Assembly: GCF_030272615.1 (NCBI RefSeq)
Contig: NC_081414.1
Coordinates: 770,231,653 to 770,295,652 of the forward strand
Reading direction: 5' to 3'
DNA: 64,000 nt
Origin: Cryptomeria japonica
Lineage: Eukaryota > Streptophyta > Pinopsida > Cupressales > Cupressaceae
Under the pieces are notes generated by a model, which saw only the letters and a program-made list of their open reading frames with translations, was not told the origin of the DNA and did no database searches. Made by a program: the position numbers and the translations under genes. This document shows, in pieces, positions 47,437-59,799 of this stretch (the first letter of the stretch is position 1; every line of letters starts with the position of its first letter).

Positions 47437-47951
47437 TACAATAACTTTATTAATCTGTTGATTGCACCACTTAATACATTGAGCCAAAAGAAAGATGCAA
47501 GAACACAAAGCAATCAAGCACAACACCATAACACAAAGATTTTATATGTGGAAAACCCGATCAAGGGAAAAACCATGGTGGGGATGAGACCCACAAATGA
47601 GTATACTCAAATATAATGTTTTACAATGGACTGCACATGCATTCAGGCACACTGCCTAGAGCTCATTACTCAAACAAAGAAGGGTTGTAACCCTAGGAAG
47701 ACTTTCTATCTTACAAATTAGTTACAACAGATCATTGAATTACATGAACTAAATAATAGCATCTACAATTGCCTGATTATAATTCTAGTTAAGCACATTA
47801 CACAAATTGTTCATACTGTTCCTTATATTGCTTTGCTCCACTATTCTTGTCTGATCCAAAGCATAGAATTGTAATCTGCACATGTGCAACTACGCACAAT
47901 CAATTACCAACACCTTTTGCATTCACTACACATGATCAAATACATCGCGTA

Positions 47952-48099
<148 letters not shown>

Positions 48100-48644
48100 A
48101 CAAGATATTGGATCATCCACATGTCAACTTCAAGAACACTTGCATATTATGAAAAGTGTACTTATTGTCGACTAAATGCGAAATCAAAATACCCATGCGG
48201 ATCAAAATATTTGTCTACATGCTACCAAAACCTTCAAAATAAATACCTAGATCATAAAAATAATCACCAAAATTGATCCACATAATCTGCATAAGGATTA
48301 CCCATACAAGTCGACTATCCTGCACTGATAAACTGACAACTGATATACTAGAGCTTCTAACTCAAACACAAATCATCACTAGAGGCTAAAACTTGGGAAT
48401 AAGGCTGTCTAAATGTCCATCAACCTACAACCAGATCCACAACACAAAATGATAACCAGAAAAGTTCTACCAACAAAAATGCACAACACAGTCAGATGCT
48501 CTATTTTAACTTGTTGGACTTGAACCAAACTTGAATTTGAAATCCGGTAGGATCACATAGAACAATGCAGATGGGTGCACTAACTTGGGTTGCCATCAAT
48601 GAAAACACTAGATAACCTATGCAATGTCTCTTGCCAACAACTTT

Positions 48645-48977
48645 GAACTTAATATAACCTACAACCATAATAATAAATTTCAAGATTGTATTACTTAATT
48701 TTTTACTAAAATTTTCTATTATATTTTTTACTATTGGTCCACATGAACTCATCTCTCAAGAGTATGAATAGTCCAATTATATTCACTTATTTCATTTAAG
48801 TGATGTCTTTTATTAAAGTGAGTGGGGAAGAGCCTCAACCCATTATAGATCAAACAAGGTATAGCAGACACCCATGAGAACAACAAGGTATACCCTGGTA
48901 ACTCAACATCAAAACAACAATGTTGAAACAATCAACCAAGTGAAATTTAGATAAGGGGCCAAGTAGTGAGTCCAAAG
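48645..48977. other. Short gap between solo LTR and gypsy copy B
   Basis: No gene or repeat recognised. CAAAG at 48973-48977 would be the copy B target duplication, but the other side is lost. Confidence 0.45.
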
Positions 48978-50178
48978 TGTAATGTGGTAAAAAGTGATGA
49001 AAGGAGATCAAGTGGAAAGCTTTACCCTCCTCAAGAAAGGAGTGCAATTTTCATGAAATATTCCCTTCAACTTCTCATGCACATTACATTTAAAAGAGGG
49101 GGGTTGAATTCACTAGATCCGATCTCAATGGAAAGAGATTGAATGCTAAATGAATTGACAATGATTTGGAAAGTAAAGTAACCCTCTTTTAAAATAGACA
49201 AGTTGAATTAGGTGAATTGAAACTAAGCATGAAGATGACAAAGAAATAATTATATCATGAGATAGAGATATGGGATGAAGTTGTGCATCTGAAATTAGTA
49301 GTAAAATGTCGAGACAAAGCTCCCCTCCAAATTTGAGCGAAAGTTGTCGGGATCAGGTTGAAAGTGTACTTGGTCCTCCAAAAAATCAATGCGTCGAAAA
49401 GAGTTTTTTCATCTCTGAAAATGGAGTCTAAACCTTCAATTACAACTGCATGCCTACAACCTACACACAAAAAAGAGAGGAAATGTTGTTGGGATTGGGG
49501 ATTTGCCTTCAAGTCAAACCCTGTTTTGGAATTAACCAAATGATGAAAAATACTTGCAAGTAAGTGAAAGGAAATGTTTGAAGTAGAATTAACCTCAAGA
49601 GAGGATGACATTGAAATTTTGATAGAGTTGCTTGCAAGTATATGTGGAATACAATGTCTTGAATATTGAAAGAGATCTCCTCTTCAAAGGTTAAATCCTT
49701 GAGTTGAATGCAACACCTAGCCTTAAAAGGAGACTTGAAAGTCTCAATGCTTGAATGGATATTTGAATTTTTGAATGCTTGCACTTGATTTCCCTTGAGA
49801 TCAATTTCTCTTATCTTCAAATCACTTATTGAACTTATGCAAATAAGAGGGGAAGATGCTCCTTATATACTTGTCAATTAGGGTTTTTAACTGATTTTTC
49901 GTCTTAGACCGACATAGGAAAACTTTTTACTACAGGCAATTGACAAGCCCAATGCAGGAATAGGTTGCCCCAAAATAGGGTAGGGACAAGGGTGCCACAC
50001 CCCTATCCTACCCTAATTTAGGATAGGAAGTGAGAGAAGGCAATACAGGGCAAGAAAATACAAGTTTCTGATGGTATGAGCATGTCTCGGGTCTCCAATT
50101 AAGCTTAGGAATTCATCTACCAATGCGAAGACCCAAATGCAGTCAAAAATTGCAGGGTCACAATTTTATGATGCTATA
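48978..50178 (-). repeat. 3' LTR of gypsy copy B
   Basis: The outer end in element sense is TATAGCATCATAAAATTG, a decayed TGTAGCGTCC. It is preceded by the polypurine tract AACTGGGGGCTAAA (50179 onward). The inner end TGTAATGTGGTAAAAAG on the plus strand matches TGTAAAGCGGAAAATCG of copy C, with C-to-T changes at CpG. Length is 1201 bases. Confidence 0.82.
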
Positions 50179-50191
50179 TTTAGCCCCCAGT

Positions 50192-50938
50192 TTAGTGGGA
50201 GTATAAGTGTATGCTATTACTATCGATAAAGTACAAGGAAACAAGATTGAAAACCTTTCACCATGTCAAGGAGGCAAGATACACCAAGCCCCGGGTGTAC
50301 TAAGGATCTTACCACTTCGATTGACAAAGTAAAATGGAAGATCGAGAGGGAGAGAACCATGACTACAAGTAGTAAGGTTCCCCTCACTATGAGTCATGAA
50401 AAGTAAGGATACTGAAAATTACAAAGCAAAGCCAAGTTCACTAAGTAACTCAAAGTATCAAGAAGGAAAATATGAGCGAAGTGTATGCCCCCACGTTAAA
50501 GCAATCGTGCATGCCTTATCAAGAGCGATTTCTTTAACATAGGATACACCTAAGATAGAGAGAGAAAGGGAGCACATTATTGCAAGGATTTAGCCCCCAA
50601 TCGAGGAATAAACTCAAGGATAATGAACATAAAACACAAAGAATGAGGTGGATTTTCTTTCCTTAGGGTTAGTATGTTGTATGATAACTCATGTATATCA
50701 TGTATATATGCATAGAATAGTCCCCATTCCCCAAAGAAAGGAAACCACCTTGGAAGAAAGGGAACACATGTGTCTTTTGAGTCAACATGAAAGAGACCAA
50801 AAGATATCTCAATTCTTTGCATCATCCTCAAGTAGACATCACTAGGGACAACAAATAGAAGAATAGGGATACAGATAGAAGAATGGGCATAAAAGAACAA
50901 GAAAAGAGAGAGGTAGAGGATCTATAGTGCTAATGCAG
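50192..50938 (-). other. 3' untranslated region of gypsy copy B
   Basis: About 750 bases between the gag-protease stop and the polypurine tract, alignable with 59126-59799 of copy C. For example, CATGACTACAAGTAGTAAGG matches CATGACTATCAATAGTAAGG. No coding sequence is seen. Confidence 0.7.
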
Positions 50939-53883
50939 TTAGTCTAGCACGACATCCACCTCCCAATCTTGTTGATCACTATTTTGGGAAGGCGGTAAAA
51001 ATTCCAGAGGAGAGATATCGAGCACAATAGATGGAGCTATCACAAGATCCAAACAAGGACTATGCTCATGTGCTAAGTTACTTTGTTCGTTTCAAGGAGA
51101 TAGGATCAAGGCTTCTGAAAATTTTGCAGATAAATGTTTGTCAATGTTAACATATTCATATTCATTATCAGAAGCATTAGGAATTATATTGCCATCATGA
51201 ATAACATTTTCACCTATTTCTTCATCAAGATTTATAGAAAGAGGAGCCCTAACATGAATAGAAGTAAAACCATCACATGTTTTTTGCAACTTATGATTTG
51301 GAGATTTAGGTTCAACATATTGCTTGGGAGAAAATAGAATCATGTCAACTGTTGGTGTTTTAGGAGATTGAATAGTTTGAGAAACAACTTCACGAGATCT
51401 AGAATGATGTTTTCATCGGTGATCTCTCACACAACGATTTCGTCTATTCTTAGCGGAAGGCTGAGAAGGAGGAATATTCATTGAAGGAGAAATGTTTGTT
51501 GAAAAAGGAATGTTCTCATCTTTTTTAGTCGGATGGTTAGGTTGAGGTCTCTTAGGTTAAACAAGAGGAGAGGTAGGTTTCTTCTCTCTATAAGAGAAAG
51601 GAGGCAAAACTATAGCATATAAAAAAGGAATGTTCGGTGTAGGAAGGAGACTAGGTCCATCATGAAGAGGAGGTAAAGGTCTAACCTTTGGAGAAGGCAT
51701 AGTTTCATCCATAGGAATAGGTTGGGAATCTTTCTTAGGAGGAAGATTAGTTCTATCCATTAGAGGAAGAACTTCATCTTCAAGAATAATGGGAATATCA
51801 AGTGTAGGAGTTTTAGGTTGGCTTAAGGATAAGATCATATCTTTCTTCCAATTCTAATAATATTTAAAGAGAACATCACTTCTTGTTGGAAGAGATTGAG
51901 ATTGTTGAGACCAAAATTAATCAATAGGAACACCTGGACTTCTTTCAGTTGGTCAAAATAGGATATGGTTAACAGTTATAATTTCTCCATCGTGGGGAAA
52001 TTTCAAACACTTATGGATTAGAGAGGCAATCTAGACTTCATGGAAGATAGCCAAGGGTAATCTAACTTCACACGAAATTGTTAAGATGAAGGAATGATAA
52101 CAAAGTTGACATCTGTTAATTTATTATGAACCTCAATAGGGAGTGTGATAGAACCAATGGTAGGACAAGTATATCCATGAAATAACTTAATGACCACATT
52201 AGTATCATTATATATTTCTTGATGAAAATGTAAAGTATATAGATATTCTTCAGTGATGACATTAACCATGCAAGAGGGACCAATCATCACACCACGACAA
52301 GGTTTGTCTTGGATTTTTGCGACTATATATAAAGGACCATCAGGTGCTCTAATGGTTTCACTAGGGTCAAATTTGATACATGGGTCCTTAGGTGTTTCTT
52401 TTTTCTCTACCATATTCACTAAATTTGGAGCAGTGGTAGTGAGATCAGAAGGGGAGAAAGAGGTATGTTCAGTTTCAATCACATTAGAGGTATGAGAGGG
52501 TAAAAGATCATTGAATATCTTAAGATTTTGATTAGGGGGAGCTATTGATTTGTTTCCCTTGTCATTCACACCTGCTACATTTATAGTATTATTATCAATC
52601 AAGTCTTGAATCTTACTTTTTAATGCAAAATATTTCTCAGTATCATGACTAGGTTGACGATGAAATTGACAAATGGAATTATTATCAAAGTAACATGAGG
52701 CTACCTTAGAAGGGTCAACTGGTTTTATTGGAGTTAGTTTAATAACATTTCTTTGTAACAACTGAGACATGATGCTATGAAAAGATTCATTCAAAGGAGT
52801 GAATCATCTTTCTCTTTTGAAACATTTAGAAATAGGAGGCACGCCTATTGTAGCATTCACATTGTTGTTATTGATGGTGTCATTGAATTTGATGAAGCCT
52901 TTATTTGGTTTGAAGTTCACAAATGGTTCTTGAGCACTCTCACCCTTATCACTTGGAGACATAGGAATAGATTGCTCAAGTTGACTCATAGTCGGTTGAT
53001 AATTGTAAAGTGTTGCGCACAACTATGGAAAGGATGTAAACTCAGAAAGGAGAAGTTTTTCCCTAATGTATTTTTGCAAATTAGAAATGAAAATTCTTTG
53101 AATATCATTATTAAGCACTGGAAAAGAAATTTGAGAACACAAATGCTTATATCTACCAATGAATTCAGTCACTTTTTCTTTAACACCTTATTTACAATCA
53201 TTAAATCAATCAAAGTTATTTTAGGACCTATGTTGTTTTGAAATTGTTGAATAAACGCATCTGCTAATTGTCAAAAATAAGTAATAGAATAGGAAGGCAA
53301 AGAGCAATACCATTGTAAAGCCTTATCTCTTAATGTTCTAGTAAACAATTTGGCAAACAATATTTGATCATAAGCAAAGTTGGTACACAAGGTTTGAAAT
53401 GTTTTGACATGTGTTAAAGGATTGTCTTTTCCATTATAGAGTTCCAATTGAGGGACTTCAACATGTTTAGGAGGGACAACTCTAACAATATCAAGAGAAA
53501 GCAGGCTCGCAACATCAAATGTGAGCACACTAATCTTGGATTGACTCATAGAAGCAATTTTTTGTTACAATGGTGACACAGCTTGGGCAAGGCTATTAAT
53601 GGTTGCTTCGATTAAACAATTTATGTTAGACATGTTTAATTGAGAAGGTAGTGTGATATTAATGAAATAAGGAATTGATTGAGAATAGGGTGGTGGAACA
53701 CTATGGCAAGTAGGCATAGGTGATCATTGAGTAGGAAATGGGACACTAAAAGGAGGGATAGAATGATTGAATGAATTACCCCCTTGTGTCACATTGATTG
53801 GTTGAGAGACAATAGGAATACTCATTGAAGACATTGATAAAGTTGGAGGATTAAATGAAGAAGATGGATTTCCCCCATGACTA
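50939..53883 (-). pseudogene. gag-protease-like gene of gypsy copy B (broken, N-terminus missing)
   Basis: The longest open piece (52081-52794, 237 codons) carries the CQFHRQPSHDTEKYF finger, whose last Cys has become Tyr, and the protease-like region. The protease site reads GPSC at 52270-52281, so the catalytic Asp itself is lost. The Gag body lies at 53040-53549 and the proline-rich tail at 51092-51838. Several stops and shifts interrupt it. Where copy C has its amber stop, copy B encodes Ser (NHSIPP). Confidence 0.87.
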
Positions 53884-54993
53884 TGATAGAATTACAAAGC
53901 ACTGAGAGGGGGGGGTGAATCAGTGACACCAAAAATAGTACTAATTTAAACATTGACTAGTAGATATAATTAACAAGTTTACTCAACAGTATGCATGCAA
54001 TCCAAAATGATAGTAAGGCATCCTCAATAAGTAAAACAACCACCATAATACAAGTGTTTATATGTGGAAAACCAAAATGGGAATAACCATAGTGAGATGG
54101 GACTCACAAGTTAACTATCTACAGTAATAGGTAACTAACCGGTTAAGGTCTACAAAAGTGCTCTGCTAGGAGTGAATCCTGTTAAAGATCCCAAAGCTAT
54201 GTTAGGACCTATACACTGTTAAAAGTAGTACCCTGATAGGAGTAACCTCAATAGAGGATTTCTGAATCCAAACTAATGGATTGCCTTGTTAAAGGTTTTG
54301 TACAATGAAGCTTGTTAGAGATTACCCGGTTAGGAGATTTGAATGTTGTAGTAGAAAACAACAAGTGGTATGATCTAGAAGTAGGACAACTTGCTTGAAT
54401 AGATCCTCTTCTGTACACTCAAAACTGCATCACCAACATATTTTATAATGTCTTTAACAACTTAACACTTCTATCTTTGCATCAAATCATCTCATATCAT
54501 ATCTCCAAAATAGTTCATCATAATTTCATTATATAGGCATTTATATTTCATGTCGGCCTTGGAAATTATATCATAATTTCCTAGGTGTAGTGTATCAGGA
54601 CAATCAAACATAACTCATCATAAATTACCCCCAAAATTTGTCGCCTAGGGTAACTCATCACGACCGGTGATAACTCATCATACAATCACTGGATACGGGT
54701 TGGAACACCAATACTGATTAGAGTTAACCATATCAAAATGTAAACTGATTATCCTCCATTGCTTCTTTGATCATCTCTACTGGATCTTCAAGTTGATATC
54801 GGGTCATTCCTGCATATACTGATTGTCTACATGTACCGGTTTGACACCACCATAAACTAAACCTCTAATACCGGTTTCAATACAAGTAACTTTTAGAAGT
54901 CATACTTGTAGACAATGAGAACATATGTGTGTATACATCTTCCATCAATGATAACATATGAAGTCATTCATTACAATCACCATCAAGCAAACA
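53884..54993 (-). repeat. Copia 3' LTR inserted into gypsy copy B
   Basis: It begins TGATAGAATTACAAAGC and ends AAGCAAACA. It has the stem (53900-53925), the shared block GTGGAAAACCAAAATGG...CCATAGTGAG (54061-54110) and degenerate GGTTAAAG-type words (54130-54340). GACTA at 53879-53883 is the probable target duplication. It continues into an interior remnant, so it is not a solo LTR. Confidence 0.82.
53900..53925. other. LTR stem-loop, CACTGA / TCAGTG arms
   Basis: Perfect six-base arms around a G-run and GTGAA loop. Confidence 0.6.
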
Positions 54994-55091
54994 ATCTTCC
55001 CCTTTGGTATTGATGGAAACACTTAGAAAATTTTACAACTTTACAACTAAGTGTGCTTATGAAAATTGTACACATATATTTCTACTCCTAC
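54994..55091 (-). other. Polypurine tract and 3' interior remnant of a Copia element
   Basis: ACCAAAGGGGAAGAT in element sense directly precedes the LTR. The next words match the 3' untranslated region of Copia-1 (GGTATTGATGG followed by an ACTTAG/ACTCAG stretch). The rest of this element is missing. Confidence 0.7.
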
Positions 55092-55751
55092 TCCCCCTTA
55101 ACAATATTGGCATTTGCATGAAGATTGCATTAATGATATGTTATGTTGTCATTGATGTCAATTAACCTGTAATGATATTGTTGATATTGTTGTAATATTG
55201 TTTTATAACCGGTAGAATGAGCTAGTGAAGGAAACTGTAATCGATAGGAAGAATTGGAGAGTTGAACCGGTAACTGATAAACCCTACGTGTTGTTTTTGA
55301 TAAACCCTAACCGATTAAGTTTAGTGAATTTGTTATATTCGTTTATGATCCGATGATGAGCGGAAATGATTATGACATGTATGATTATTTTATGAAGACA
55401 ATTTCAAGTGATTTTGGCGCATTGATGTAATGGTTTTTGTTTCAGGAATGAGCAGATATATTTCATATAATGAAAAGCGTGTGATGAGTTACTGAGATCG
55501 ATGAAGTGGTGATCAAGGAGCGATCAAGGTTTTCATGATTGATGTGCAGAGATTGCTATGTAATCCAACTATCATACTTAAACTGACTTATATGTAATCT
55601 CTATGAGAATTAGGTTTTTGTTGTGTTACCGACCTAATTGATTTGTTTATAAGGTCGAGGAATTTGTTTAGTTTTAGAGTTGGCAAAGATTAGTTGAGTG
55701 TGTGGTTTCCGAACCGGATGATGTATCTGCAATTTGAGTAAAGGCAGTTAG
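55092..55751 (+). repeat. Truncated Copia LTR in plus orientation
   Basis: TATTGGCATTTGCATGAAG, a decayed TGTTGGC start, is followed by GTCATTGATGTCAATTAACC and ACCGACCTAATTGATTTG. Both match the solo LTR at 43231-44327 read on its sense strand. The 3' part with the shared block and stem is missing. Confidence 0.65.
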
Positions 55752-55878
55752 TGCTAGGACCCAAAGGCAACTGAGAAGGGGGGATGAATCAGTTGACTAT
55801 TAATTTCAAACAAAATACAACTTAACTAAACTTAATGCATAATACTGGTTGTTGGAATTATAACAGATAATGGGAGAT
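55752..55878 (-). repeat. Short Copia LTR fragment with stem-loop
   Basis: Starts TGCTAGGACCC and carries the stem CAACTGA / TCAGTTG (55768-55795) around GAAGGGGGGATGAA. It is cut off at the Copia-2 LTR. The last bases, AATGGGAGAT, look like a polypurine tract placed before the Copia-2 LTR, so the junction may be a recombined internal region. Confidence 0.6.
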
Positions 55879-57377
55879 TGTTGGCATTTCAATAAGGATA
55901 TTGAGAAGGTTGTCGATGATTATGGATATAACTGATTAAGGATGATTTACTGTCTTAATATTATTATTTTGTCATTGATGTCAAGAAATTGATTTTTTAA
56001 ATCAGTATGATGTTTCCATATCTTGAGAAGTATGATTTGATGAAGTATAAATGTGTCGGTAAAAGACATAGAAAGAATATGATGAATAAGGGGATGAATA
56101 AGTTATTTAATGGGCAACTATTACCGAGTTAGACAATGATAAGATCATGATGTTTAGATTGTTTTGATATCATACATATGTTATTTATTGTAAGGTTAAT
56201 ACTATACTATGTTACCAAGCAAAGAACCTAGTCAGTAAACCCTAAAGAACCTAGTTAGTAAACCCTAAGGTTATCGCTATCAGTTAATGAAGACAGAGTG
56301 TCTACCGAGTAAAGTTTAGTATTTACCAAGTTGTAACCGAGTTGTAACAGAATGCATCAAATGGTTACATGCGTTATTTAATGAAGGGAGCTGATGAGCT
56401 GGAACTAATTAAATGATTGGTATGTCATGCATAAGGTTTGTTAAAGAATCTATGGCAAAGAAAAATCAGCATGAATATCTACAGCGCAGATTGAACCGCA
56501 TACCCTAGCACAAGTTTCAAGAAATGTATGCAAGTTCCAAGGCGGGGTAAAATATTTTTCAGATCGAAGAATACATTGAACCTGGTCAAAGTTTGAAGAT
56601 CTGATGGCTATGATTGATCATGGGAAATGTGATCAAGGAGATTAAGCGGTTGGAAATTATTTATAAATAGGGAACTGTTGATAAACAATGTATGAGGGCA
56701 AGTGTATGCACAGGGATTCTACATAATAATTATTGAGCATAGAAGCTTGAAGAACTATTTGTATAACAAAATATAGAGCCCAGCAGATGGACAAGATTAG
56801 TTCTATGTCTAGATTGTATTGAGCAAATAAGAATCTACTTTAGCATTTTAGATGTGAAGTTGCAGATAGATTTTTATTACTGTTATTTTGTGAAGTGACA
56901 GAAAATCTCTTAACCGAGTGGACTTAACAGTCTTATTTGTAAAACCCTCTAGCAAGGTGACATTCTTATTGAGTGTTTGAAATCCTTTAACAAGGTCACT
57001 TCTAACAAGGTTAAGATCCTAATAGATCTGAGGGAAATCCCTTAACCGGGTCACATATAGCAATGTGTTTGTAATCTTTAACAAGATTTTCTTTTAACTC
57101 AGCATACTTTAGAAGAGTATATTTCTTAGTGGGTCCGAAATCCCACAGTGGTTTTTCCCTATTTGGGTTTCCACATTAAATCTGGTGTTATGAGGTTTAT
57201 GATGTTTATATGCTTTTGAGTTTGCATGTTTAACAGTTTTGGTTATATCACTGAAGTATATGTTATCGAGGTTGAATTTGATGTTTTTATGGAAGATTAA
57301 GTTTGTATGATTCACCCCCCCCCCTCTCATCTTATCATCTTGGTATCTATACTTAATATTAAGTATCAGAACTATCA
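55879..57377 (+). repeat. 5' LTR of Copia-2
   Basis: TGTTGGCATTTC to AGAACTATCA, 1499 bases. It has the shared block in sense orientation (CCACAGTGGTTTTTCCC and GGGTTTCCAC, 57127-57176), a cluster of AAATCCTTTAACAAGGT-like words (56900-57090) and the GATTCACCCCCCCC run at 57310. It is followed at once by a primer-binding site. Confidence 0.82.
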
Positions 57378-57379
57378 AT

Positions 57380-57391
57380 TGGTATCAGAGC
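57380..57391 (+). other. Primer-binding site of Copia-2
   Basis: TGGTATCAGAGC, the canonical initiator-Met sequence, lies three bases after the LTR end. Confidence 0.92.
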
Positions 57392-57441
57392 TTTGGACTC
57401 TGGAAGAAAATTTTAAAGGTACTTGAGGCAAAGATCCAAAG

Positions 57442-57923
57442 ATGTATAAGAGGGATGCACCGAAGCTGAACAAGTCAAGTTTCTCTACATGGCATAAAAG
57501 GATGAAGTTGCACCTATCAGGAGTTGGAGAATATGTTGTATATTATCTGGAGAATGATTTCATTACACCGAGCACCTATCCATTGACAATGGAAGAGATA
57601 AAGGCAAAGCAAGAACATATCCAAGCAATGATTGAAATAACATCTGCATTGACCGACTTAGAGTTTAATGATCTAGAAGGCTGCAGTGATGCGAAGGCAA
57701 TGTGGGACAAGCTCATATCTGTATATGGAGGTGATGAACATGTTCAAAGAGAAAAAGTGGACAGTCTAAGAGGGAAAATTGAATCTATGAGGATAAATGA
57801 AGGTGAGAACATAACTTAGTATAGTACAAGACTAAAGGAGATTGTCAATCAAATCAAAGGAGCAGGTGGAACCATTGAAGAAAAGGATATAACAAGTAAG
57901 TTGTTAAGAACCCTTCTACCAAC
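57442..57923 (+). pseudogene. Copia-2 gag, one stop, split by gypsy copy C
   Basis: ATG at 57442 opens MYKRDAPKLNKSSFSTWHKR, the usual UBN2-type Gag start. WDKLISVYGGDEHVQREK follows. A TAG at 57817-57819 stands before YSTRLKEIV, where the family commonly has Gln. The same frame then continues to LLRTLLPT at 57923, where the gypsy LTR begins. The rest of the element is expected beyond the right edge. It is close kin to the Copia-1 gag. Confidence 0.9.
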
Positions 57924-59111
57924 TGTAAAGCGGAAAATCGCGATCGAACCCTAGTTGTTCTCCCCTCTTCCAACTCCGAGGAGAGAGAAGGGAGGTTCGC
58001 TAGGATTCGATGGTTTTCACTTAGGGGAGAGACTTTACATTCAAAAGAGGGGTTGAAACTCATAAGATCCAATCCCACATAATGCAAGATTGGATGCTAG
58101 ATGAATTTCAAGGGTCAAGACAGCAAGGCTACCCTCTTTTGTAAAGAATATTGATAAAGGAATTGAGCTAGGAATGCATAGAAAGTGACAAAGATTTGCT
58201 TATAAACTGAGTTCGGATTATAGGATGAAGCTGCGGACCTGGAATTAGCAGTAAAATGTCGATACGGCGCTGTCCTGCAAATTTGAGCAAAAGTTGTTGG
58301 GACGATGGCGCCCGGCGCCACGGTCCTCCGAAAAATCCGCGAAACGAAGGGGGATCTGTTCGTCTCTGCACAAGGATTCCAGATCTTCAATTTCAGCCGC
58401 ATACCTGCAACCTACACACAGAAAAGCGAAGATGATTGGGGGGTTAGGGATTAGGGGTTTGCCTTTAGGTCAAACCCCGGTTTTGGAATTAACCAAGAAA
58501 TGAGCAAGAGCTGTAAATGTAAATGACTGTAAAACAAGTACTAATACCTTGTTCTAAGGATGTTTGTATCCTTATGTGCGAAGGTTTAGATGTTGTATGT
58601 TGTATGTTGTAGTAGTATGTGATCTCCTCTTCAATGGTTGAATCCTTATCTTGAATGCAACACTTAGCCTTGAATGGAGACTTGAAATGATCAATTGCTT
58701 GAAGGAATGCTTGAATGCTTGAATGCTTGAGTATAGTTTCCATGCCTTTTCCATCATATCGAATGAAAGAGGAAAATGTAGTTTATATACTTGTCAATTA
58801 GGGCTGATAGACTGATTTTCCCGACCTTAGGCCGACCAGGAAAGTTTATTTTCCAAATTGCAAACAAAAAGACCCGAAGTCCAAAGGAGACCAGGCCCAA
58901 AATAGGACCCAGGGACCAGGGCGCTGGGCACTCTGGTCCCACCTCCCGGGACAGCAGGGTGCAAGGAGGTTCAGGCCAGGGTGCTTGAAAAATGTAGTTT
59001 TCAGTGTCATAATCAAGTTTCGGGGTCTCCATTCAGGTTGCATGTTGCGTCCCCATCGTGAAGACCGAAATGCAGTCGAAATTGCAGGTGTCGCAATTTT
59101 AGGACGCTACA
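57924..59111 (-). repeat. 3' LTR of gypsy copy C
   Basis: 1188 bases. The outer end is TGTAGCGTCC in element sense; the inner end is CCGCTTTACA. The sequence is GC-rich in parts and includes the palindromic hairpin at 58300-58326 and a GGGACCAGGGCGCTGGGC-type stretch near 58912. It aligns along its length with the LTRs of A and B. Confidence 0.87.
58300..58326. other. Palindromic GC hairpin in the gypsy LTR
   Basis: TGGCGCC and GGCGCCA face each other across a single C, extended after two unpaired bases by GGAC and GTCC. The same hairpin type occurs at 63350-63380 and 63973-63999 in the leader. Confidence 0.75.
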
Positions 59112-59125
59112 TTTAGCCCCCACTT
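59112..59125 (-). other. Polypurine tract of gypsy copy C
   Basis: AAAGTGGGGGCTAAA in element sense directly before TGTAGC. Copy B has AACTGGGGGCTAAA at the same place. Confidence 0.82.
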
Positions 59126-59799
59126 TAGCGGGAGTATGTATGCTCATACTTCCGGTAAAGTACAAGGAAACAACATTGAAAGACTTTCACCACGTCAAGG
59201 AGGCAAGACACACCAAGCCCCTAGTGGACTAAGGATCTTACGACTTCGATTGACAAAGTAAAAGGGAAGATCACGAGGGAGAACCATGACTATCAATAGT
59301 AAGGTTCCCTCACTATGAGTCATGCAAGAAAGATATCAAAAATTTTCAAGGCAAAGCTAAATTTGCCAAGAAATTCTCGAGTATCTTGAAAAGATATGAA
59401 CGGGATGTATGCCCCCCTACGTTAAAGCGATCGCACACACCTCATCGGGGGTGATTGTTTTATTGAGCCCCCAAGTGTGAGATAAGCCCAAGGATAATAG
59501 ACACAAAACACAAAGCACGAGGTGACTTCGCTTTCCTTGGGGTCAGTATGCTGTATGATAAGTCATGTATATATCATATGTATGTATGCATAATTGTTTT
59601 TCATTCCCCAATCAAGGAAGGTCACCTAGAAGAAGGGAACACATGTGTCTTTTGAGTCAACATGAGAGAGATCGAGAGATCTCAATGCTTTGCATCGTCC
59701 TCAAGTAGACAACACTAAGGACAACAAATAGAAGAATGAGAATAACATATAGAAGAAGTAACACAAGAGAGGAGGAGAGAATCTGCTATGCTAATGTAA
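59126..59799 (-). other. 3' untranslated region of gypsy copy C
   Basis: About 670 bases without coding motifs between the gag-protease stop and the polypurine tract. It aligns with copy B. An autonomous gypsy element would have several kilobases of pol here. Confidence 0.75.

Larger units (their letters stand above)
48978..53883 (-). mobile_element. Ty3/gypsy-like retrotransposon copy B, 5'-truncated
   Basis: 3' LTR, 3' untranslated region and most of gag-protease are present. The N-terminal gag, leader and 5' LTR are cut off at 53884 by a Copia LTR. Like copy C, its interior goes from the protease-like domain through a proline-rich tail into the 3' LTR without reverse transcriptase or integrase. 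Confidence 0.87.

Noticed and set aside
48978-59111. Frames inside the gypsy LTRs sharing HSSI, FKSPFKA and CCIQ words (49509-49820 and 58489-58743)
   Set aside because: The similarity reflects homologous LTR nucleotide sequence. Frames are short, start at different places and are absent from copy A.
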